11,710 nt of DNA from Streptomyces novaecaesareae (lineage in GTDB: Bacteria; Actinomycetota; Actinomycetes; Streptomycetales; Streptomycetaceae). The stretch's first letter is position 1. The number at the start of each line of letters is the position of its first letter. Below the pieces are notes generated by a model that did not search any database, had not been told where the DNA came from, and saw only the letters and a program-made list of their open reading frames with translations. The position numbers and the translations under genes are program-made. Location: contig NZ_JNWQ01000132.1 in assembly GCF_000716875.1 (NCBI RefSeq), positions 1 to 11,710 on the forward strand, written 5' to 3'. Of this stretch, positions 6,604 through 11,710 are shown piece after piece.

Positions 6604-8940
6604 GTGACCACCTCCGATGACGCCGCGACCGGCGCCGAGACCACGCCCGCGCAGGAGCGGCCCGAGCCCGAGGTGGGGCCCTCCCCCGACGGGGCGCCGC
6701 GGTTCGAGCCGTACCACCACCCCGCCGCGGGCTGGGGTGCGGCCAAGAGCGTGACCCGCTTCCTGGTGCGCGAGGGCGCGTACGTGGACGGGCCGCGGGC
6801 GGTCATGCGGATGAACCACGAGAACACCGGGTTCGACTGCCCCGGCTGTGCCTGGCCCGACGACACCAAGGGCCTGCACCTGGACATCTGCGAGAACGGC
6901 ATCAAGCACGTCACCTGGGAGATGACCCGCAGGCGGGTCGGCCGCGAGTTCTTCGCCGCCCACTCGGTGACCGAGCTGGCCGGGTGGAGCGACTTCGCCC
7001 TGGAGGACCAGGGCCGGCTCACCGAGCCGATGGTGTACGACGCCGCGACCGACCACTACGTGCCGATCGGCTGGAAGGAGGCCTTCGACCTCGTCGGCCG
7101 GACCCTGCGCGAACTGGACGACCCGAACCAGGCTGCGTTCTACACCTCCGGCCGGCTCGGCAACGAGGCGACCTTCCTGTACCAGCTGATGGCCCGCGAG
7201 CTGGGCACCAACAACCTGCCCGACTGCTCCAACATGTGCCACGAGGCCAGCGGGCGGGCCCTGCAGGCCTCGCTCGGCACCGGGAAGGGGACGGTCGACC
7301 TCAAGGACTGGGAGGTCACCGACGCGCTGTTCATCCTGGGCGTCAACGCGGCCTCCAACGCGCCCCGGATGCTGACCGCGCTCGCCGAGGCGTTCAAGCG
7401 CGGCGCGCAGATCGTGCACGTCAACCCGCTGGTCGAGGCCGCGGCGACCCGGACGATCATCCCGCACGACTTCACGGACATGGCGCTGAACAAGTCCACC
7501 CGCACCGGCACGCTGAACCTGCAGCCGCGCATCGGCGGCGACATGGCGCTGCTGCGCGGGATGGCGAAGGCCGTCCTGGAGCAGTCCGCGACCGACGACA
7601 AGGCGCTGGACCAGCTGTTCATCGACCGCCACACCAGCGGCTTCGACGCCTACCGGGAGGTCTGCGCGTCCACGCCCTGGGAGGAGATCGAGCGCCAGAG
7701 CGGGCTGGCCCGGGCGGACGTCCTCAAGGCCGCGCGGATCTACCGCGACGCCGACCGCTCGATCTTCAGCTGGTGCCTGGGCATCACCCAGCACGAGCAC
7801 GGCGTGGACACCGTCCGGGAGATCGTCAACCTCCTGCTGCTGCGCGGCAACCTGGGCCGCGAGGGCGCCGGGCCCTCCCCCGTGCGCGGGCACAGCAACG
7901 TCCAGGGCAACCGGACCTGCGGCATCGACCACCGGCCGGCCGGGGAGTTCCTGGACCGGCTCGCCGAGGTGTGCGGGATCGAGCCGCCGCGCGAGCACGG
8001 GCTGGACACCGTCGCCACCATCGAGGCCATGCGGCGCGGCGCGGTCAGGGTCTTCGTCGGCATGGGCGGCAACTTCGCGCTCGCCGCGCCGGACACGCCC
8101 TACACCTACGAGGCGCTCGGCTCGTGCGAGCTGACCGTCCAGGTGAGCACCAAGCTGAACCGCAGCCACCTGGTGCACGGCCGCAAGGCGCTGATCCTGC
8201 CGTGCCTGGGCCGCACCGAGAAGGACCACCAGCGCGCCGGTGTGCAGGCCACCTCGGTCGAGGACTCCATGAGCATGGTTCATCTCTCGGTCGGCATGAA
8301 GAAACCGGCCTCATCGCACCTGCTCTCCGAGCCCGCGATCATCGCCGGGATGGCCCGCGCGGCACTGCCGGACAGCCCCACCCCGTGGGAGTGGTACATC
8401 GAGGACTACGACCGGATCCGCGACACCATGGCACAGGTGCTGGACGGCTTCGAGGACTTCAACCGCCGGGTACGGCTGCCGCTGGGCTTCCGGATCAAGC
8501 AGCCGGCCCGCGAGCTGGTCTTCCTGACCCGCTCCGGGAAGGCCGAGTTCTCCACCGCCCCGCTGCCCGACGTCGTCCCCGAGCCCGGCACCCTGACGCT
8601 GGGCACCATGCGCTCGCACGACCAGTGGAACACCACCATCTACTCGGACAACGACCGCTACCGGGGCGTGAAGAACCTGCGCACCCTGGTCTTCCTGAAC
8701 AAGGACGACATGCGCGAGCGCGGCATCGCCGAGTTCGACCGGGTGGACGTCACCAGCACCGCCCGGGACGGCAGCACCCGCTCGGTGACCGGCTACCTGG
8801 CCGTCCCGTACGACATCCCGCGCGGCTGCGCGGCCGGGTACATGCCGGAGATGAACGTGCTGTGCGCGATCGGCGACTACAGCACCCAGAGCGACCAGCC
8901 GATCATGAAGCACCTCAAGGTGACCGTGACGAAGGCCTGA
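6604..8940 (+). CDS. FdhF/YdeP-family molybdopterin oxidoreductase (formate dehydrogenase-like)
   Basis: 778 residues from GTG 6604, with GGAAGG nine bases upstream; an in-frame GTG at 6526 has no such site and would add 26 unlikely residues. The family binds bis-MGD molybdenum and carries out two-electron redox reactions; formate is the usual annotation, but YdeP-type members are mostly uncharacterised. NHENTGFDCPGCAWPDD (71-87) with Cys79 and Cys82, plus Cys96 in DICENG, is the family's altered N-terminal cysteine cluster. It lacks the usual four-Cys iron-sulfur spacing of classical FdhF. Cys212-His213 in NMCHEASG sits where FdhF has selenocysteine-histidine, so Cys212 is the probable Mo ligand. 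The domain order is a short polar N-tail (1-45), the molybdopterin oxidoreductase core (about 60-600), and the dinucleotide-binding C-terminal domain (about 650-778). The nearby fdhD gene fits its need for cofactor sulfuration. No electron-transfer subunit is adjacent. Confidence 0.93.
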   Translation: MTTSDDAATGAETTPAQERPEPEVGPSPDGAPRFEPYHHPAAGWGAAKSVTRFLVREGAYVDGPRAVMRMNHENTGFDCPGCAWPDDTKGLHLDICENGIKHVTWEMTRRRVGREFFAAHSVTELAGWSDFALEDQGRLTEPMVYDAATDHYVPIGWKEAFDLVGRTLRELDDPNQAAFYTSGRLGNEATFLYQLMARELGTNNLPDCSNMCHEASGRALQASLGTGKGTVDLKDWEVTDALFILGVNAASNAPRMLTALAEAFKRGAQIVHVNPLVEAAATRTIIPHDFTDMALNKSTRTGTLNLQPRIGGDMALLRGMAKAVLEQSATDDKALDQLFIDRHTSGFDAYREVCASTPWEEIERQSGLARADVLKAARIYRDADRSIFSWCLGITQHEHGVDTVREIVNLLLLRGNLGREGAGPSPVRGHSNVQGNRTCGIDHRPAGEFLDRLAEVCGIEPPREHGLDTVATIEAMRRGAVRVFVGMGGNFALAAPDTPYTYEALGSCELTVQVSTKLNRSHLVHGRKALILPCLGRTEKDHQRAGVQATSVEDSMSMVHLSVGMKKPASSHLLSEPAIIAGMARAALPDSPTPWEWYIEDYDRIRDTMAQVLDGFEDFNRRVRLPLGFRIKQPARELVFLTRSGKAEFSTAPLPDVVPEPGTLTLGTMRSHDQWNTTIYSDNDRYRGVKNLRTLVFLNKDDMRERGIAEFDRVDVTSTARDGSTRSVTGYLAVPYDIPRGCAAGYMPEMNVLCAIGDYSTQSDQPIMKHLKVTVTKA

Positions 8941-8959
8941 GAACGGCTCATGACCACGG

Positions 8960-9075
8960 CATGAGAGTTGTTCATGGCGAAGGCATGAGGTCCGCTCATG
9001 CGCGAAAGCATGAGGTCCGCTCATGCGCGAAAGCATGAGGTCCGCTCATGCGCGAAAGCATGAACGGACCTCATA
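8960..9075. repeat. palindromic array 1: 25-bp repeats with CATGAG-N5-CTCATG cores
   Basis: Five 17-bp dyads begin at 8960, 8984, 9009, 9034 and 9059, spaced 24, 25, 25 and 25 bp. The three middle 25-bp units (8984-9008, 9009-9033, 9034-9058) are identical, each with centre GTCCG and linker CGCGAAAG. The first copy is CATGAG-AGTTG-TTCATG and the last CATGAA-CGGAC-CTCATA. A further half-site CTCATG lies at 8948-8953. The array fills the gap between the convergent oxidoreductase and membrane-protein genes. The same core recurs at 10809-10962. I do not recognise the element. Confidence 0.9.
9035..9074. terminator. strong bidirectional hairpin between convergent genes
   Basis: ATGAGGTCCGCTCATGC (9035-9051) pairs with 9058-9074 at 16 of 17 positions around a GCGAAA loop. 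It is formed by the last two units of the palindromic array, the final unit being partly inverted. It lies between two convergent stop codons (8940 and 9091), where a two-way terminator is expected; no long U run follows on either side. Confidence 0.7.
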
Positions 9076-9090
9076 CCGCTTTCCGACCGC

Positions 9091-10392
9091 TCAGTCGGTC
9101 GGCTGGGGCGTCCAGCGGTGTAGGCCCTTGCGGTCGTAGTAGCGGGTCATCCCGAAGCCGAAGGCGAGGGCCAGCGCCACGCCGATGGCGATCATGATCC
9201 AGCCGCGGGCCAGCCCGGCGTCCCCCCGGGCGTCGAAGAACAGGATCGCCCGGATGCCGTCGCTGAGCTGGCGCATCGGCTCGAAGACGCTCAGGAAGCG
9301 GTAGAAGCCGGGCACCGCCTGGAGCGGGACGGTCGCGCCGGAGGAGGGCAGGGCCAGCGCGATGAAGACGAACATCGACACCAGCTGCCCGATCCCGCCG
9401 AACGCGGCGTTGATCGCCTGCACCCCGAGGCCGACGGCGAGGCTGGCGCAGTAGGCGAACAGCCAGAGCATCGCCTGGTGCGGGGCGTCCATGCCGAGGA
9501 TGCCGGCCGTGCAGATCAGCACCAGGGAGGTGGTGAGCAGCATGATCCCGGCCGTCATGACCATCTTGAGCAGCAGGGTCTGGGTGCGGTCGATCGGGAC
9601 GGTGGGGCGGCGGGTGTGCCAGGGGCCGATCTCGCTGTCGGTGTAGCCGAGGGCGGTGTCGACGCCGCTGTGGATCATGTTGCCGCCGATGAAGCCGGTC
9701 AGGACGGCCAGCAGGGTGAAGTAGAAGGCGCTCAGGCCGAGGCCGCTGTGACTGCCGATCGGGTGGCCGACCTGGGTGGCGACGGCGATCGGGTCGGCGA
9801 GCAGCAGGCGGGCGGTGGCTCCGGTGTCCGGGCCCGGGGCGGGGGTGGCCGGCAGGGCGGCCAGCAGCTCGCGGCCCGCTGCCCGGGAGGCCTGGTGGGC
9901 GGCGTTCTGGGCGATCTGCGCGGCCATGGAGGAACCGAGGCTGCCCAGGCTGGGGTTGGTCAGCACGGTCACGGTCGGGCGCTCGGTGGCTCCGCCGGTG
10001 ACCAGCGCGGTGACGGCGGCGGTGAAGTCCTTGGGGACGAGCAGCGCGCCGTAGACCTTGCCCGAGGCGAGCTGCTCGCGGAGCCCGGCCTCGTCCACCT
10101 GCCGCCAGTCGACGGTGCCGGCGGGCGTGCCGGCCACGATCGCCTTGGCCAGCCGGGTGCCGAGGTTCTCCGGCTGACCGGGCGGCGGCGCGCCCCGGTC
10201 GGCGTTCACCAGGGCGATCGGCAGCCGGTGCAGATGGCCGGTCGGGTTCACGATGCCGCCCATGTAGAGCAGCGAGAGGACGACGGCCAGCAGGCCGCAC
10301 AGGACGGTGGGGAAGAGCCACAGCTTCGGGTGCCGGGCGAGTGCCAGCGCCCGTGCCTGCCGGGGAGCCTCCTGGGAGCCTGCGGTCGCCAT
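9091..10392 (-). CDS. YhgE/Pip- or DUF3533-like ABC-2-type membrane protein
   Basis: 433 residues from ATG 10392-10390, preceded by GAGGGG at good spacing; a TTG at 10416 is a weaker start. The layout is typical of this group: one membrane helix (about 25-44), a large extracytoplasmic domain (about 45-218), then five helices near 220-241, 274-297, 306-328, 337-358 and 397-416. The external domain carries PIALVNADRG (58-67) and YGALLVPKDFT (114-124), characteristic of YhgE/Pip-type proteins, which include phage-infection and export-related members. An ABC-2 permease fold is implied, but no ATPase gene is adjacent, so transport is not established. The gene is convergent with the oxidoreductase gene and bracketed by the two palindromic arrays. 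Confidence 0.8.
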   Translation of the reverse strand: MATAGSQEAPRQARALALARHPKLWLFPTVLCGLLAVVLSLLYMGGIVNPTGHLHRLPIALVNADRGAPPPGQPENLGTRLAKAIVAGTPAGTVDWRQVDEAGLREQLASGKVYGALLVPKDFTAAVTALVTGGATERPTVTVLTNPSLGSLGSSMAAQIAQNAAHQASRAAGRELLAALPATPAPGPDTGATARLLLADPIAVATQVGHPIGSHSGLGLSAFYFTLLAVLTGFIGGNMIHSGVDTALGYTDSEIGPWHTRRPTVPIDRTQTLLLKMVMTAGIMLLTTSLVLICTAGILGMDAPHQAMLWLFAYCASLAVGLGVQAINAAFGGIGQLVSMFVFIALALPSSGATVPLQAVPGFYRFLSVFEPMRQLSDGIRAILFFDARGDAGLARGWIMIAIGVALALAFGFGMTRYYDRKGLHRWTPQPTD

Positions 10393-10667
10393 GCCACCCC
10401 TCGGGTTCGGGCACAACCTGGTGCCGCTTCAGGTACGGCGGGTAGTCGTTCCGTGGCGGCCGGGGGGCCAAACCCGCGTCACCCGGGCGGTCGCCACCCG
10501 AACCACGAAGGTAAAGGTTCTACCAAGTACGCAAGTATCGGTCTTCGCCGGGACTAAGCTCTGACGAGTTGGGGTGAACCGGTGGTCGCGTCGCGCGGAC
10601 CGGTGAACTCCTTGCCGTGTCGATGACTCGCACCACGGGGTGCGCCGGCCGGGAGGAGGCGAGAGAC
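10393..10667. promoter_or_regulatory. upstream region of the membrane-protein gene
   Basis: No convincing protein frame. The 10500-10560 stretch is less GC-rich and holds a direct repeat CAAGTA-CG-CAAGTA (10524-10537) beside GGTA-N7-TACC (10510-10524), a plausible operator/promoter zone for the minus-strand gene. ACCGGT occurs twice about 20 bases apart (near 10578 and 10599) and could pair in RNA. GGAGGAGG (10652-10659) precedes a very short plus-strand ORF. None of these is assigned to a known RNA family. Confidence 0.35.
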
Positions 10668-10739
10668 ATGGAATGCAGTAGTCCGGGCCACAGTTGCCCC
10701 TGCCCACGCTTGTCCTCGTACACCTCCGGCACGCGGTAA
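10668..10739 (+). CDS. possible 23-residue Cys-containing small ORF
   Basis: ATG 10668 follows GGAGGAGG at 8-base spacing, one of the best ribosome binding sites in the window. The peptide begins MECSSPGHSCPCPRL and ends at TAA 10737-10739, with three cysteines. I do not recognise it, and its codon use is not strongly GC3-biased, which counts against a conserved protein. It could be a leader peptide or a chance ORF. Confidence 0.25.
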   Translation: MECSSPGHSCPCPRLSSYTSGTR

Positions 10740-10808
10740 CGACCTTCCCTGTCCGTCGCTCTGACGACACATCGACTCAGCACGCGGCTTCACCATGCCC
10801 ACAGGCGC

Positions 10809-10962
10809 CATGAGGCGCGCTCATGGGCGGGCTCATGAGACCTCCTCATGGACTGGCTCATGAGGAACGCTCATGCGCCGGCTCTCGGCCCGGCTCATGA
10901 GACTTCCTCATGAGCCCGCCGATGAGGCTCCCTCATGGGTGAGCCCATGAGACTCCCTCATG
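10809..10962. repeat. palindromic array 2: six CATGAG-N5-CTCATG dyads at 25-bp period
   Basis: Six 17-bp dyads lie at 10809-10825, 10834-10850, 10859-10875, 10896-10912, 10921-10937 and 10946-10962. Spacing is 25, 25, 37, 25 and 25 bp, so there are two groups of three. Centres are GCGCG, ACCTC, GAACG, ACTTC, GCTCC and ACTCC. All arms are exact except the fifth, which starts GATGAG. Linkers are mostly 8 bp and variable. Conserved arms with varied centres and linkers indicate selection on the dyad, not recent copying. The array is the main content of the gene-poor stretch 10740-11064. Confidence 0.92.
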
Positions 10963-10968
10963 GGCCGC

Positions 10969-11024
10969 GCACCGCCGCGCGCCGATGCGTCGTGCCCGCG
11001 CACAGGGAAGCACCGCCGCGCGCC
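10969..11024 (+). repeat. 15-bp direct repeat before the short leader ORF
   Basis: GCACCGCCGCGCGCC occurs at 10969-10983 and 11010-11024, 41 bp apart. It is GC-rich and could be a regulatory repeat or chance in this composition; nothing else is recognised between the palindromic array and the ribosome binding site at 11054-11060. Confidence 0.55.
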
Positions 11025-11064
11025 TCCGACCACCCCGCTCGCCCGGGGCCCACAGGAGGAACTC

Positions 11065-11130
11065 ATGACCACCCACGCCACCCTCGACCCCCAGGCGCCC
11101 GCGCCGCGTTCGGCCGCGCTCAACCACTGA
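11065..11130 (+). CDS. short ORF (21 residues), possible leader peptide
   Basis: ATG 11065 is preceded by AGGAGGA (11054-11060), the best ribosome binding site in the window, four bases upstream. The peptide begins MTTHATLDPQAPAPR and ends at TGA 11128-11130, 56 bp before the winged-helix gene on the same strand. Strong initiation on a tiny frame directly ahead of a regulator gene suggests a leader or coupling ORF. No attenuation hairpin is evident, and I do not recognise the peptide. Confidence 0.4.
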   Translation: MTTHATLDPQAPAPRSAALNH

Positions 11131-11186
11131 CCCGCCGACCGGCCCAGCATTCCCGTCAGCCCGAACTCCCCGAAGGAGCATCCGCC

Positions 11187-11624
11187 ATGGTCGTGCGCTA
11201 CCCCAGGCTCGACGCCATCTTCTCGGACCACACCTCGGACCACACCGCAGCCGTCCCGAAGTCCGCCACCGGCACCCGCACCCGCACCCGCACCCGCACC
11301 GTCGCCGCGGCCTCCGCCGTCGGCACCACCGGGCTCGTGGTGGACACCGAGCAGCGCACCGCCACCATCGACGGCCGGCAACTCGCGCTGCCGTACCTGG
11401 AGTTCGAACTCCTCGCGCACCTGGTCGGCAATCCGCTGCGGGTGCACTCCCGGCGCCAGCTGATGGAGAACGTCTGGGGCCGCCCGGACACCGGCGACAG
11501 CCGCACCGTCGCCACCCACATCGCCCGGATACGCCGCAAGCTCGGCCCCGGGCACCGGGAGGCCATCGCCACCGTCCGCCAGATCGGCTACAAGTACGAC
11601 CCCCGGCTGGCCCGCACCTCCTAA
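11187..11624 (+). CDS. orphan OmpR/PhoB-type winged-helix regulator
   Basis: 145 residues from ATG 11187, with GGAG nine bases upstream; the same frame is open back to 10935, but that stretch is unlike protein. Residues 50-141 form the OmpR/PhoB C-terminal DNA-binding domain: LALPYLEFELLAHLVGNPL, then HSRRQLMENVWG, then the recognition helix in RTVATHIARIRRKLG and the beta-hairpin wing IATVRQIGYKYDP. The receiver domain of a response regulator is absent. In its place is a 49-residue N-terminal tail built from tandem repeats (SDHT twice, then TR four to five times). It therefore probably acts without phosphorylation. PhoB-type domains usually bind direct repeats; whether it binds the palindromic array 225 bp upstream is unknown. 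Confidence 0.88.
   Translation: MVVRYPRLDAIFSDHTSDHTAAVPKSATGTRTRTRTRTVAAASAVGTTGLVVDTEQRTATIDGRQLALPYLEFELLAHLVGNPLRVHSRRQLMENVWGRPDTGDSRTVATHIARIRRKLGPGHREAIATVRQIGYKYDPRLARTS
11222..11300 (+). repeat. two in-frame microrepeats in the winged-helix gene
   Basis: CTCGGACCACAC is duplicated in tandem (11222-11245), giving SDHTSDHT. CACCCG is repeated over four times (11273-11300), giving alternating Thr-Arg. Both have periods divisible by three, so changes in copy number keep the frame and only alter the length of the N-terminal tail. Confidence 0.9.
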
Positions 11625-11632
11625 TGCTGTTG

Positions 11633-11710
11633 TCAAGCAGCCGCTGTGACCGGGAGTCCGCGTTGGAAGCACTGTCCGTCACGAATGAGAGCCCACAGGA
11701 CGTTCACTCG
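11633..11710 (-). CDS. 3' end of an IS110-type transposase gene (partial)
   Basis: The minus frame entering from the window edge codes 25 residues, RVNVLWALIRDG, then QCFQRGLPVTAAA, ending at TGA 11635-11633. An ending of the form (R)R-x-N/D-VLWALxRDG shortly before the stop is, as I recall, typical of IS110/IS116-family transposases, whose catalytic DEDD and C-terminal domains would lie beyond the edge. The stop is only 8 bp from the stop of the winged-helix gene, so the element sits immediately next to it. With only 25 residues visible, another transposase family cannot be excluded. Confidence 0.65.
   Translation of the reverse strand, partial: RVNVLWALIRDGQCFQRGLPVTAAA

Noticed and set aside
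4468..8283. A 1271-codon minus-strand open frame
   Set aside because: It lies antisense to fdhD, the LysR gene and the oxidoreductase gene, which are unambiguous; its composition is the usual shadow of GC-biased codons.
8960..9075. CRISPR array
   Set aside because: The 25-bp units are contiguous with only 8-bp linkers, which are identical between three units; there are no spacers of 25-40 bp and no cas genes.
10550..10670. A riboswitch (partial resemblance to the c-di-AMP type: GGGGTGAACC, then CTCCTTGCCG)
   Set aside because: Only short pieces resemble what I recall; the conserved 5' half and the CAGCTAACC core are missing, and the only downstream frame is 23 codons. A covariance-model search (Infernal against Rfam) would decide.
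10520..10783. Overlapping minus-strand frames of about 85-113 codons
   Set aside because: Three frames are open at once with no family motif, no good start site and no GC3 bias; treated as non-coding.
10935..11186. N-terminal extension of the winged-helix protein
   Set aside because: The frame stays open, but it overlaps the palindromic array and the short ORF, is Pro/Arg/His-rich, and a ribosome binding site supports the start at 11187.

Overview
The window reads as one contig from a high-GC actinomycete, most likely Streptomycetaceae (Streptomyces or Kitasatospora). The evidence is the strong G/C third-position bias, GTG starts with purine-rich ribosome binding sites, and a long-form glyceraldehyde-3-phosphate dehydrogenase of a type I recall from streptomycetes. 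This assignment is inference; there is no rRNA in the window. Both ends look like assembly ends. The left end carries an Illumina Nextera adapter, and the right end stops inside the 3' end of an IS110-type transposase gene.

Layout. Positions 1-40 are adapter. Positions 42 to about 173 are a fragment of an alpha/beta-hydrolase gene, fused head-on to the 3' end of a minus-strand SRPBCC/polyketide-cyclase-like gene (174-695); the junction is probably artificial. A 36-bp perfect palindrome (792-827) lies just past the end of the minus-strand gap gene (847-2289). A divergent GreA/GreB-like elongation factor gene follows (2613-3083).

Positions 3320-8940 hold a compact plus-strand block: an MFS transporter, fdhD (13-bp overlap), a LysR regulator (no gap), and, after 102 bp, a large FdhF/YdeP-type molybdopterin oxidoreductase. 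FdhD proteins carry sulfur to the molybdenum cofactor of formate-dehydrogenase-type enzymes, so the block is probably one functional unit: enzyme, its maturation factor, a regulator and a transporter. The substrate is not shown by the sequence. No iron-sulfur or cytochrome partner subunit is present.

A minus-strand YhgE/Pip (DUF3533)-like membrane protein gene (9091-10392) converges on the oxidoreductase gene. The last gene is a small orphan winged-helix regulator (11187-11624), preceded by a very short ORF with a strong ribosome binding site.

The most unusual structure is a family of short palindromes, CATGAG-N5-CTCATG, in two separate intergenic arrays (8960-9075 and 10809-10962). In both arrays the copies repeat every 25 bp. 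The stems are conserved and the 5-base centres vary. The two arrays bracket the membrane-protein gene, and the second lies upstream of the winged-helix gene. I do not recognise this element. It could be a cooperative operator array, a chain of RNA hairpins, or an intergenic repeat family.
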